Shown: piece by piece, positions 34,789-43,406 of the stretch
How positions within the stretch are numbered: the first letter of the stretch is position 1
Layout of the letters: each line of letters begins with the position of its first letter
Assembly (NCBI GenBank): GCA_014804645.1
Contig: JAAUZI010000090.1
Location: forward strand, 1-63,197
Length of the DNA stretch: 63,197 nucleotides
DNA from: Lachnospiraceae bacterium
GTDB taxonomy: Bacteria; Bacillota; Clostridia; Lachnospirales; Lachnospiraceae
Reading direction: 5' to 3'
Position numbers and translations under genes: made by a program
Notes under the pieces: generated by a model
The model's input: only the letters and a program-made list of their open reading frames with translations
Databases searched by the model: none
What the model was told of the DNA's origin: nothing

Positions 34789-36135
34789 TCATAGTCTGTG
34801 TAACATTTTCCTGGCGATCAGCGCCGTCTCCTCCCGGGTGACTCCCACCGCCTCAAAATAGCTCTCCACGTCCTGAAAACGCTCCTGAAAGAGCCTCAGA
34901 AATTCCTTCATATATCCGTCATCCGGTATCACTATGCTCATATCCACCTCAGGGTAATTCTGATGGATCTGTTCAAAACGTTTTTGATTACACTCCCGGG
35001 TCAGCATATAGTCGTATACGATATCCTCCTCGCTGACTCCGCACAGTTTCAGCAAAATAGCGCTGACTACTCCCGTGCGGTCCTTACCGGCAGTGCAGTT
35101 TATCATCACACCGCCGGGGGCGGCGGCTATCTTTTTAAAGACAAGGGGCATATTTTTCGCCATGGCAATATCCATGTAGGTGCGGGGAACAGCCTCCCGG
35201 CTCTCCGGTATGCCGCTTCCTTCATCGATGGGCACATGACAGTACACAAAGCCCTCCGCCCTCTCAAATCCGCTGGGCGCTCTGCGCACATCCTCTTCTC
35301 CCCGCATGTCAATGACCGTGGTGATATGATGCTCCTTCAAAAGGGCAAGATCACCCTCATCAGGCCGATTCTGAACGTCACTTCTCCAGACGCTGTCCAT
35401 GCGGGTATAGCATTCCGTACCCTGGATTCTGTAGCCTCCCAGCTCCCTTGTGTTCAGAGTAGTGTTTAAAAGGCTGCGAGGAGGAACCTTCCACCCCTGT
35501 TTCCAGCCCCATTTGTATTCGTCGAGACCGGGCTGTCCCTGCTTTAGCGCGTCCAACTCTTTTAAACAGAATTCCACCGCCATATCGATAAAGTCATCCG
35601 CCTTCTTCTCCGTGAAAAAGAAAAGACTGCCCTCCCGATAGGGCTCATAATCCCCCTGCATCTCCTCATAAAAGCCTTCAAATCCAAACGGATAAAGCTT
35701 ATGAATCGGCTCGGAGGCAAAATCATCCGGGATCACAATATCATTCCGCAGATGATATTTTTGGACGACATAGGTGTTGATCAGCGCATAATCATTGTGA
35801 AGTCTGTCCACATTTCCCGGAACTCTTGAATCCCAGTGATGTATTTCATACATAAAGTACCGGAACAAAATATCCTGAACCAGATGAAGATAATAACCCA
35901 GATACAGATCATCCTCCCTCATCTTTTGTCCAAATTCCCTCCTAAATCGGGTTAGGTCATAGGTCTTTTTGGTCAGGCCGCATATCTGAAACTTCAAATG
36001 GCTGCCCTCTGTACTTTTACCCACAGCCGCCGCATCCGGCAGCGTTACACCTATGTTCAGCCGGTTTATATCCTTAAATTCGTACATCCCGGACAGAATA
36101 TTTGCTATCGCCAAATGTATTATTCTGGACGCCAT
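34789..36135 (-). CDS. PLC-like zinc hydrolase domain fused to a tyrosine phosphatase
   Basis: 448 aa. Residues 1-200 resemble bacterial zinc-dependent phospholipase C-like proteins: SRIIHLAIANIL, ..LPDAA.., YLGYYLHLVQDILFRYFMYEIHHWD with several His and Asp that could bind metal. Residues 220-448 are a tyrosine/lipid phosphatase (Y_phosphatase3) with N-TRELGGY, DMRGEEDV and the P loop C347-TAGKDR-TG. The usual His before Cys is Asn here (INCTAGKDRTG). ATG at 36135 has GAGGGAG upstream; the frame to 36273 reads a palindrome. First gene of the signalling operon. The lipid-related domain fits a membrane lipid signalling theme. Confidence 0.82.
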   Translation of the reverse strand: MASRIIHLAIANILSGMYEFKDINRLNIGVTLPDAAAVGKSTEGSHLKFQICGLTKKTYDLTRFRREFGQKMREDDLYLGYYLHLVQDILFRYFMYEIHHWDSRVPGNVDRLHNDYALINTYVVQKYHLRNDIVIPDDFASEPIHKLYPFGFEGFYEEMQGDYEPYREGSLFFFTEKKADDFIDMAVEFCLKELDALKQGQPGLDEYKWGWKQGWKVPPRSLLNTTLNTRELGGYRIQGTECYTRMDSVWRSDVQNRPDEGDLALLKEHHITTVIDMRGEEDVRRAPSGFERAEGFVYCHVPIDEGSGIPESREAVPRTYMDIAMAKNMPLVFKKIAAAPGGVMINCTAGKDRTGVVSAILLKLCGVSEEDIVYDYMLTRECNQKRFEQIHQNYPEVDMSIVIPDDGYMKEFLRLFQERFQDVESYFEAVGVTREETALIARKMLHRL

Positions 36136-36222
36136 AATTTTCTCCCTCTGTTTATCCCATCCACAGTCTATCCACTTCCGGCATACTCCAAAATCACCTG
36201 CCCTGCGAAAGTCCCGAGTCCC

Positions 36223-36455
36223 GGGCGGGCAATATGCCCCTGCTGCGACACGCTTTCGCTCGGTGTTCACCATAGCGGTACATAAGCGAGCAAAGTACGC
36301 TCGCTATACTCACTAACGATTAGATTTTCCTTTCCGCACAGTGCATGTTGCCCGATTATGCGACATGTGCTGCGCGGAAATTAGAAAATCTTAACGTTAG
36401 TCAGTATAAGTACCGACGGCTCACAACGGTCTCCGCATGGGCATATTGCCCGCCC
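36223..36455. repeat. Nested 233-base palindrome downstream of the topoisomerase B gene
   Basis: Perfect 17-bp ends GGGCGGGCAATATGCCC (36223-36239) and GGGCATATTGCCCGCCC (36439-36455). Inside, TATACTCACTAACG (36305-36318) and CGTTAGTCAGTATA (36395-36408) form a 14-bp pair with one mismatch, then ATTAGATTTTC / GAAAATCT and TTTCCGC / GCGGAAA towards the centre. A side hairpin AGCGAGC/GCTCGCT lies at 36285-36305. The bulged GATTAGA feature recalls repeat copies A-D. No gene is seen in the 342 bases between the phosphatase and topoisomerase genes. Confidence 0.8.
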
Positions 36456-36477
36456 AGGACGAGACTACTCCAGTCCG

Positions 36478-38406
36478 CTACGCATTATAGTCCAGCTCCG
36501 CATCCGTAGCATGGTCATAAATAAACGCCCTTCTGGGCGGCACATCCGTCCCCATCAGCGTGCTGGTAAGGTCCGTAGCCAGCCGCGCGTCCTCGATCTC
36601 CACCCGTTTCATCAATCGGGTGGCCGGGTCCAGTGTGGTCTCCCACAGCTGCTGGGCGTCCATTTCGCCCAGACCCTTGTACCGCTGCAGAGTAAAAGGC
36701 CCTTTGTGGCTCCTGCGGTACTTCTCCAGCGCCTTGTCGTCATAGAGGTACTCTTCCTTGCCCTTGGAGGGCATGGCCTTGTACAGGGGCGGCATGGCGA
36801 TATACACATGTCCCTCGTAGATCAGCTCCGGCATAAAACGGTAAAACAGCGTGAGCAGCAGCATGGAGATATGGGAGCCGTCCACGTCCGCATCCGTCAT
36901 AATAATTATCTTGTCATAGCGCAGCTTGGAAATGTCAAAATCATTTCCGTACCCCTCGGAGAACCCACAGCCAAAGGCATTGATCATGGTCTTGATCTCC
37001 GCGTTGGCAAGCACCTTGTCAATACTGGCTTTCTCCACGTTCAGTATCTTTCCCCTGATCGGCAGGATCGCCTGAAAGCTGCGGTCCCGCGCTGTCTTGG
37101 CGCTGCCCCCTGCGGAATCTCCCTCCACAATAAAAATCTCACATTTGGAGGGATCCTTGGACTCACAGTTGGCCAGCTTTCCGTTGGAGTCAAAGGAGAA
37201 CTTCTGCTTGGTCAGCATATTGGTCTTAGCCTTCTCCTCCGTCTTGCGGATCTTGGCCGCCTTCTCCGCACAGCCGATAATGTTTTTCAGCACTTCCAGA
37301 TTGCGGTCAAAATAGTGGACGATCTCCTCGCCGGTGATCTTCGCCACCACCTTTGCGGCGTCCTGGTTGTCCAGCTTGGTCTTGGTCTGTCCCTCAAAAC
37401 GGGGATCAGGATGCTTGATGGACACCACCGCCGTCATGCCGTTTCGCACATCCGCCCCGGTAAAGTTCACATCCTTCTCCTTCAGAATTCCCAGTTCCCG
37501 GGCATAGGTGTTAATCACATTGGTAAACTGTGTCTTAAACCCTGTCAGGTGAGTGCCGCCCTCGGAGTTATAGATATTGTTACAGAATCCCAGCACATTC
37601 TCATGAAATTCATTCACATATTGGAACGCCACCTCCACCACAATGTCCTCGGCCTCACCCTTAAAGTAAATACATTCGTGGACAGGCTCATCGCCCTTGT
37701 TCATGTCCTTGATAAAGCCCGTGATCCCCTCCGGCTCATGGAAAGTGATCTGCTCCGGTTCTTCTTTTCTCTTATCTTCAAAGACAATCGTCAGTTCAGG
37801 GTTCAGATAAGCGGTCTCGTGAAGACGGCTCTTGACTTCATCTTCCTTAAAACGCGTCTTGTCAAAAATCGTGTCATCTGGCAAAAAATTGATGGTGGTC
37901 CCCGTCTCCCGGGTCTTACCGATAATCGGCAGCAAACCATTCTCCAGTTCCACCACCGGCAGGCCCTTCTCATACTGGTCCTGATAGACGCAGCCGCCCA
38001 CTTTGACAGTAACGGTCAGTCGATTGGACAGAGCGTTTACCACCGAGGAACCCACGCCGTGGAGACCGCCGCTGGTCTTGTATGCGTTGTTGTCAAACTT
38101 TCCTCCCGCATGCAGCGTGGTAAATACTAGCCGCTCCGCGCTGATTCCCTTCTCGTGCATACCCACGGGAATACCCCTCCCGTTGTCGCTGACGGTGGCA
38201 GAGCCGTCCGCCTCCAGCGTCACCCGGATAGTATCGCAATAGCCCGCCAAATGCTCGTCCACAGAGTTGTCTACGATCTCATAGATCAGGTGATTCAATC
38301 CCTTGGTGGACACACTGCCGATATACATGCCCGGGCGCTTGCGCACTGCCTCCAGACCCTCCAAAACGGTTATGCTCTCTGCTCCATAATTGCTTGCCTT
38401 TGCCAT
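36478..38406 (-). CDS. Type II DNA topoisomerase subunit B (GyrB/ParE-like)
   Basis: 642 aa. ATPase subunit: GHKL fold with EIVDNSVDEHLAGYCD, DNGRGIPVGMHEKG, GGLHGVGSSVVNALS and QTKTKLDN; then the Toprim domain with IFIVEGDSAGGSA and MTDADVDGSHI that bind catalytic metal. The C-terminal PLYK and QRYKGLGEMDAQQLWETT are present and the length matches gyrase B/ParE. Its likely partner is the A subunit at 21093, 13 kb away and not adjacent, with no dnaA, recF or other gyrase-operon genes nearby. Strong extended -10 promoter upstream within a palindrome. Confidence 0.92.
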   Translation of the reverse strand: MAKASNYGAESITVLEGLEAVRKRPGMYIGSVSTKGLNHLIYEIVDNSVDEHLAGYCDTIRVTLEADGSATVSDNGRGIPVGMHEKGISAERLVFTTLHAGGKFDNNAYKTSGGLHGVGSSVVNALSNRLTVTVKVGGCVYQDQYEKGLPVVELENGLLPIIGKTRETGTTINFLPDDTIFDKTRFKEDEVKSRLHETAYLNPELTIVFEDKRKEEPEQITFHEPEGITGFIKDMNKGDEPVHECIYFKGEAEDIVVEVAFQYVNEFHENVLGFCNNIYNSEGGTHLTGFKTQFTNVINTYARELGILKEKDVNFTGADVRNGMTAVVSIKHPDPRFEGQTKTKLDNQDAAKVVAKITGEEIVHYFDRNLEVLKNIIGCAEKAAKIRKTEEKAKTNMLTKQKFSFDSNGKLANCESKDPSKCEIFIVEGDSAGGSAKTARDRSFQAILPIRGKILNVEKASIDKVLANAEIKTMINAFGCGFSEGYGNDFDISKLRYDKIIIMTDADVDGSHISMLLLTLFYRFMPELIYEGHVYIAMPPLYKAMPSKGKEEYLYDDKALEKYRRSHKGPFTLQRYKGLGEMDAQQLWETTLDPATRLMKRVEIEDARLATDLTSTLMGTDVPPRRAFIYDHATDAELDYNA

Positions 38407-38507
38407 ACTATCAAACTTCCTCTTTTCTGCATATCTTTAAGTGCAAAAAACACACACAAAATTCCGCTCCGGCGTTTTTGTGCATTTTCTCTTGCATTTG
38501 TAATTTT

Positions 38508-38542
38508 TTGCCACAAATATTATAACATAGATTTTGTGGCAA
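38508..38542 (-). promoter_or_regulatory. Extended -10 promoter inside a perfect palindrome before the topoisomerase B gene
   Basis: TTGCCACAAA (38508-38517) and TTTGTGGCAA (38533-38542) are perfect inverted 10-mers separated by 15 bases. Between them, on the minus strand, lies TGTTATAAT (TATAAT at 38524-38519), an extended -10; no good -35 is present. A dimeric regulator bound to the arms would cover the promoter. About 110 bases before the start codon. Confidence 0.7.
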
Positions 38543-38589
38543 TGGAAGAAAAAACTACTATATCTGCGCCAATTTTTTTAATTATGCAA

Positions 38590-38624
38590 GAAATCCTGCA
38601 ACCTTCAAACGGCGGCAGGATTTC
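38590..38624 (-). terminator. Hairpin after the DegV gene, possible terminator
   Basis: GAAATCCTGC (38590-38599) pairs with GCAGGATTTC (38615-38624), and ATTATG (38581-38586) with CATAAT (38633-38638) outside it. Located 21 bases beyond the DegV stop. The T tract on the minus strand is poor, so termination strength is uncertain. Confidence 0.45.
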
Positions 38625-38644
38625 ATCTGTCACATAATGTAATT

Positions 38645-39526
38645 TCATACCTCTATCTTGCGGCAGCATGCAAATGCCAGCGCACCGGGTCCGATATGAC
38701 AGGCCACACTCAGGGACAGCGGATCGATATGGATATCGTAGCCCGGGAACTGCTCCAGAATCTCGGCCTTGTAGGCCTCTGCCGCCTCCGCATTGGCTGT
38801 GTGGGCGATCTGCAGCCAGATGTGCTTATCCTCCGTCATGCCGCCAAAGCGAGTCTCGATATCTTTTTTGATTGCGTTTATCATAATAGATTTGCCCTGA
38901 TTGGTGGTGCGGGCCTTGGCAAAAGCGTCCAGTTTCTCTCCCTGGATCTGCAGCACAGGCTTTAATTTCAGCAGAGTGCCCAGCGCAGCCGCGGCCGGAG
39001 TGATACGACCGCCTTTTTTCAGATAGTACAGGGTGTCCAGCATAATGTATATGCTGCTGTTGAATTTGTCCTTCTCCAGAAAATTCTTGATCTCCAGTGC
39101 GCTCATTCCCTTGGAGACCAAGAGCTTGGCATCCAGTGCAGACTGTCTCTGGGTCACGGATATCCGCTGGTTGTTTACCACCTGTACCTTGCCCTCGTAT
39201 TCCTGGGCCAGCATAATGGCGCTCTGACAGGAGCTGGAAAGGCCGCTGCTCATGGGAATATGCACGATCTCGTCATACTCCTTAAGCACCTCATCCCACA
39301 GCTGCATCACCGAGTCCGGTGAGGGCTGGCTGGTGTGAATATCCGCGCCTCCCTTGAGCATCTCATAGAACTGCTCCTGCGTCAGGCTGATATCCTCAAA
39401 ATAAGTCTCGTCATTGATAAAAAACGGCATGGGCAGCACAAAAATACCCATCTCCTTTGCCTGTGACTGTGTAATTCCACTATTGCTATCTGTGATAACG
39501 GCAACCTTCGACATTGATTTATCCAT
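38645..39526 (-). CDS. DegV family protein (fatty acid-binding, FakB-like)
   Basis: 293 aa from ATG 39526; ATG at 39514 (MSKVAVITDS) is nearly as likely since AGGAGAGG lies between. DegV/EDD fold with VAVITDSNSGI, the substrate-site DIHTSQPSPDSV, MSSGLSSSCQSA, LYYLKKGGRI and the end HIGPGALAFACC. FakB proteins present fatty acids to the kinase FakA, which phosphorylates them; a FakA-like DAK2 gene lies 2.2 kb upstream with recG between. Has its own promoter within the recG 3' end. Confidence 0.9.
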   Translation of the reverse strand: MDKSMSKVAVITDSNSGITQSQAKEMGIFVLPMPFFINDETYFEDISLTQEQFYEMLKGGADIHTSQPSPDSVMQLWDEVLKEYDEIVHIPMSSGLSSSCQSAIMLAQEYEGKVQVVNNQRISVTQRQSALDAKLLVSKGMSALEIKNFLEKDKFNSSIYIMLDTLYYLKKGGRITPAAAALGTLLKLKPVLQIQGEKLDAFAKARTTNQGKSIMINAIKKDIETRFGGMTEDKHIWLQIAHTANAEAAEAYKAEILEQFPGYDIHIDPLSLSVACHIGPGALAFACCRKIEV

Positions 39527-39565
39527 TCCTCTCCTAGAGTGATTAGATGTTAGCACATCATAAAA

Positions 39566-39594
39566 AGTATACCCTTAAATGGTTCTAAAGTCAA
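39566..39594 (-). promoter_or_regulatory. Promoter of the DegV gene
   Basis: Minus-strand TTGACT (39594-39589), 17 bases, TATACT (39571-39566). It overlaps the last codons and stop of recG; expected start near 39559. Confidence 0.82.
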
Positions 39595-41620
39595 CCTGCA
39601 GCTGACTCTGACTGCGCAAATATTCTATCAGTGGCCCATACTGCTCCCCCTGGGACGCTCTGACCTGCTCCACGGCCTGGCTGGCCTGCTTCAGTATCTC
39701 CGCATCCGTGTAGATATCTCCCGTCTGAAAAGCGAATTCGCCGCTCTGTCTGATGCCGAAGAGATCTCCCGGTCCCCGGAGTTTCAAATCCTCGGAGGCG
39801 ATGAAGAAACCGTCGTTGGATCGATTCAAAATCTCCAGCCGCTCCATGGTCTCCTTATTGTCCTGAGCGCTGATGAAAATACAGTAGCTCTGGTGCTGTC
39901 CCCTGCCCACCCGGCCTCTGAGCTGGTGGAGCTGGGCCAGTCCGAAACGCTCCGCGTTCTCCACCATCATCACCGTGGCATTCGGCACATTGATTCCCAC
40001 CTCGATCACCGTGGTAGATACCAGCACGTCAATATTGCGGGCGGCATATTCCTCCATAATGCGGTTCTTGTCCGACGGCCGCATTTTGCCGTGGAGAGTG
40101 GCGACCTGAATATCCGCCGGTAAGGCGCTGCGAAGTTTCTCCGCATAATCCATGACGTTTTCCAGCTCGTCCATCTCCCCCTCCTCCACCATGGGGCAGA
40201 TCACATACGCCTGGCGTCCGGCTCGAACCTCCTTCTCGATAAAACGGTAGGCTTGAGGGCGATAGGAAGTGCCCACCACGCAGTTTTTTATAGGCAGCCG
40301 ATTGGCGGGAAGTTCATCGATGACGGATACCTGCAGATCCCCGTACAAGATAATCGCCAATGTCCTGGGGATGGGGGTCGCGCTCATGACCAGCACATGA
40401 GGGTTACTGCCCTTTTCGGCCAGGATCTCCCGCTGACGCACCCCGAAACGGTGCTGCTCGTCAGTGACCACCAGCGCCAGTTTCTGAAAATGTACCTTGT
40501 CCTGTATTACAGCATGAGTACCCACCACAAGATTGACCTCCCCGGAGGCAATCTTTTCATAGACCTCCCGCTTTTCCTTAGCGGTCATGCTGCCCACCAG
40601 GAGAACGGGTTTTAAAGCAACATGGTACTCTTTCACATACTCACAGATACCCTCGTAGTGCTGGGCTGCCAGCACCTCCGTGGGAGCCATCAAAGCTCCC
40701 TGATACCCGTTGGCGGCGCACATGAGCAACGCCAGCACCGCAATAATGGTTTTGCCGGAGCCGACGTCCCCCTGTACCAGCCGATTCATACACCAGGGGG
40801 AACACATGTCCTGACAAATCTCCTGCCATGCTTTTGTCTGCGCTCCCGTCAGCCTATACGGCAACAGCTCCAACAGCCGCCCGGTATCCGCAGTTTCGAT
40901 CATGCGGTATTCATTCTCCAGCAGGCGGCTCTGCTCCTTGTTTTCCCGAAGGAAAAACAAAAAGGAGAAAAATTCCTCAAACACCACCCGTCTGCGAGCT
41001 TTCACCAACTCTTCGTAGCTGATGGGAAAATGCATGTTGTTCATGGCCTCCCGGCGGTCCATCAGGTCATACTCTCTGCACAGCTGCTGCGGATAAGGGT
41101 CCTTGCCAAAGGCATAGCAGGTCAGCGCCTGCTTTACGGCCTTCTGCACCGCCTGATTGGTCAGCCCCTTTGTCAGCGCATAGCGGGGCTGTATAAAGGC
41201 CAGATACCTGTTATACTCCTCCTGCTTGTACAGCCTGGGCTGCTCCATGATAAGAGCCGGTCCTTTGGACTGTACTCTGCCCCGGAAAATATGGCGGCTG
41301 CCGGGTTTCAATACATTTTTCAGAAAAGGCATGTTGAAAAACGTCAGCTGCATGCCTCCAGAGGAATCTCGAACCAGCACGTTCAATATGGTCAGACTCC
41401 GCACCTTTTTCACGTTCACCGTGCCGCAGACCGTCGCCAGGACAGCGCAGACCTCTCCGACCTTGGCCTGAGCTATGGGCGCAGGTTCCCGGAAGGTCTC
41501 ATAATCCCGGGGATAGTAACGCAGCAGTTCCCCCACCGTTTTGATATTTACCTTTGCAAACAATTTCTGGGATTTCTCGCCGATCCCCTTTAACTCCAGA
41601 ATGGAAGTGCCGTCGTCCAT
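39575..41620 (-). CDS. recG: ATP-dependent DNA helicase RecG
   Basis: 681 aa. Superfamily 2 helicase that remodels stalled forks and branched DNA. N-terminal wedge/OB domain (LKGIGEKSQKLFAKVNI..., GRVQSKGPALIMEQP) then helicase motifs: Walker A QGDVGSGKT, VVTDEQHRFGV (DEQH box), VMSATPIPRTLA, and motif VI QLHQLRGRVGRG. The C-terminal SEDLKLRGPGDLFGIRQSG is intact. Downstream of the DAK2 gene; a terminator between them indicates partial independence. Confidence 0.95.
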   Translation of the reverse strand: MDDGTSILELKGIGEKSQKLFAKVNIKTVGELLRYYPRDYETFREPAPIAQAKVGEVCAVLATVCGTVNVKKVRSLTILNVLVRDSSGGMQLTFFNMPFLKNVLKPGSRHIFRGRVQSKGPALIMEQPRLYKQEEYNRYLAFIQPRYALTKGLTNQAVQKAVKQALTCYAFGKDPYPQQLCREYDLMDRREAMNNMHFPISYEELVKARRRVVFEEFFSFLFFLRENKEQSRLLENEYRMIETADTGRLLELLPYRLTGAQTKAWQEICQDMCSPWCMNRLVQGDVGSGKTIIAVLALLMCAANGYQGALMAPTEVLAAQHYEGICEYVKEYHVALKPVLLVGSMTAKEKREVYEKIASGEVNLVVGTHAVIQDKVHFQKLALVVTDEQHRFGVRQREILAEKGSNPHVLVMSATPIPRTLAIILYGDLQVSVIDELPANRLPIKNCVVGTSYRPQAYRFIEKEVRAGRQAYVICPMVEEGEMDELENVMDYAEKLRSALPADIQVATLHGKMRPSDKNRIMEEYAARNIDVLVSTTVIEVGINVPNATVMMVENAERFGLAQLHQLRGRVGRGQHQSYCIFISAQDNKETMERLEILNRSNDGFFIASEDLKLRGPGDLFGIRQSGEFAFQTGDIYTDAEILKQASQAVEQVRASQGEQYGPLIEYLRSQSQLQVDFRTI

Positions 41621-41647
41621 GCCGCTCCTCCTGCTCCTTAAAACTGC

Positions 41648-41686
41648 AAAAAGGGCAGGCAGCCGCTTTCGGGCAGCTCCCGCCCC
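41648..41686 (-). terminator. Terminator after the DAK2/FakA-like gene
   Basis: A GC-rich imperfect hairpin (CGGGCAGCTCCCGCCCC at 41670-41686 with GGGCAGGCAGCCG at 41653-41665 on the plus strand) is followed on the minus strand by five T (41652-41648). It lies 22 bases after the stop of the DAK2 gene. Confidence 0.68.
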
Positions 41687-41707
41687 GCATACTTTTCTCC
41701 TATTTCA

Positions 41708-43387
41708 CTATTCCACAGAGATCACATAGTAATATATGGGCTGTCCGCCATACTGCAGCTCAATATCACAGTTTCCGTAGGCCTTCTCCAGTTCCTCGCG
41801 CAGCCGCTGGGCGTCCTCTTCCTTCACATCGCTGCCGTAATAAATGCTGATTAGCTCACTGCTCTCATCCACCATGGCCTCTACCATCTCTTTGGTTACT
41901 TGCAGCATATCCTGCCCCACGGACAGAATTCCCGCGTCGCCGATACCCATGTAGTCGTCCTGCTTGATCTCCTTGTCGTCAATCACCGTATCTCGAACGG
42001 CATAGGTCACCTGACCGGTCTTGACATTGCCGATCTCCTGCATCATGGTCATTTCGTTGTCTTCCACGGACAGCTCCGGCACATAGTTGATGACCGCCGT
42101 GATACCCTGGGGAATGGTCTTGGTGGGAATCACGAGCAGATTCTTGTCTGTCATCAGCTCCGCCGCCTGGTTGGCCGCCAGAATGATGTTCTTGTTGTTA
42201 GGCAGGATGAAAATAGTCTCCGCATTCACCTGATCCACAGCGTCCAAAATATCCGCCGTGCTGGGATTCATGGTCTGACCACCCTCAATGATATGATCCA
42301 CGCCCAGGCTCTTGAATATCTCGTTCACGCCGTCGCCTACGGACACAGCCAGAAAGCCCACAGGCTTGGGAGGCTGTGCCGGAGCGGCTGCAGTCTGGGG
42401 TGCCTTTTCCTTCTCGCTCATCTTAAACAGTTTCTCCTGATGCTCCAGGCGCATGTTGTCAATCTTCAAATTAGATAGCTGTCCATACTTCAATGCCTTC
42501 TGAATTGCAAGACCGGGGTCATTGGTATGTACATGTACCTTGACCACGTCCTCATCCGCCACACACACGATAGAATCACCGATGGACTCCAGATATGCCT
42601 TGAAATCCATCTCGTGTTTGATATTGAAAGTCTTGTTCAGCATGATAATAAATTCGGTACAATAGCCGAACTTGATCTCCGCCTCAGCCTGGGCCTGATA
42701 TCCGGAGGATTTACTCCCGGAGCGGCTCTCCTGAGCAGCCTCCGATATGGTATAGTCGATCTCCTTACCCAAAAACGCGTCATAGGCGCCGCTCATCACT
42801 TCCACCAGCCCCTGACCGCCGGAATCCACCACACCCGCCTGTTTCAGTACCGGAAGCAGTTCCGGCGTCTGGCTGAGCACATATCTGGCGTGCTCAAGCA
42901 CCTGGGCAAAAAACTGCTCCATATCCTCCATACCGCCGTTTGCCAGCTCTCTGGCCTTCTCCGCACCGCCCTTGGCAACTGTCAGAATCGTCCCCTCCTT
43001 GGGTTTCATCACCGCCTTGTAGGCAGTCTCCACCGCCTTTTCAAAGGCGTCCGCCATATCCGGAATGCCCAGCTGTTCCTTGCCGCTGATGCTCTTGGTG
43101 AAACCGCGCAGCAGCTGGGACAGGATAACGCCGGAGTTCCCCCTGGCGCCCCGCAGGGAACCGCTGGAAACGGCCTTGCACAGAGCCGCCATCCCGGCAT
43201 TTTCTTCCAGCGCCGATACCTCCCTTGCGGCGGACATAATAGTCATGGTCATGTTGGTGCCCGTATCGCCGTCGGGCACGGGAAATACGTTCAGTTCATT
43301 GATCCACTCTTTTTTGCTTTCCAGGTTTTTTGCGCCAGCTAAGAACATTTTTGACAGCATCTTAGCGTCGATAGTATTTGAAGTCAC
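41708..43387 (-). CDS. DAK2-domain fatty acid kinase-like protein (FakA/YloV)
   Basis: 559 aa. N-terminal DhaL/DAK2 kinase domain with NELNVFPVPDGDTGTNM, RGARGNSGVILSQLLRG, and a linker, then the C-terminal DegV-like/FakA-C region (KPVGFLAVSVGDGVNEIFKSLG, PNNKNIILAANQAAEL). Phosphorylates fatty acids carried by FakB (DegV) proteins at the membrane. GTG at 43387 is chosen: AGGAGG sits 7 bases before it and the ATG at 43414 has no site of its own. 19 bases after the Asp23 gene, as in the conserved asp23-yloV-recG order of Firmicutes. Confidence 0.92.
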   Translation of the reverse strand: MTSNTIDAKMLSKMFLAGAKNLESKKEWINELNVFPVPDGDTGTNMTMTIMSAAREVSALEENAGMAALCKAVSSGSLRGARGNSGVILSQLLRGFTKSISGKEQLGIPDMADAFEKAVETAYKAVMKPKEGTILTVAKGGAEKARELANGGMEDMEQFFAQVLEHARYVLSQTPELLPVLKQAGVVDSGGQGLVEVMSGAYDAFLGKEIDYTISEAAQESRSGSKSSGYQAQAEAEIKFGYCTEFIIMLNKTFNIKHEMDFKAYLESIGDSIVCVADEDVVKVHVHTNDPGLAIQKALKYGQLSNLKIDNMRLEHQEKLFKMSEKEKAPQTAAAPAQPPKPVGFLAVSVGDGVNEIFKSLGVDHIIEGGQTMNPSTADILDAVDQVNAETIFILPNNKNIILAANQAAELMTDKNLLVIPTKTIPQGITAVINYVPELSVEDNEMTMMQEIGNVKTGQVTYAVRDTVIDDKEIKQDDYMGIGDAGILSVGQDMLQVTKEMVEAMVDESSELISIYYGSDVKEEDAQRLREELEKAYGNCDIELQYGGQPIYYYVISVE

Positions 43388-43406
43388 GATATATCCTCCT
43401 AATTGT

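Noticed and set aside
36136..36273. N-terminal extension of the PLC-phosphatase frame
   Set aside because: It reads through one arm of the nested palindrome; a good ribosome site precedes ATG at 36135.
36511..38130. 539-codon plus-strand open frame
   Set aside because: Antisense shadow of the topoisomerase B gene; no family similarity, and the opposite strand encodes all GHKL and Toprim motifs.
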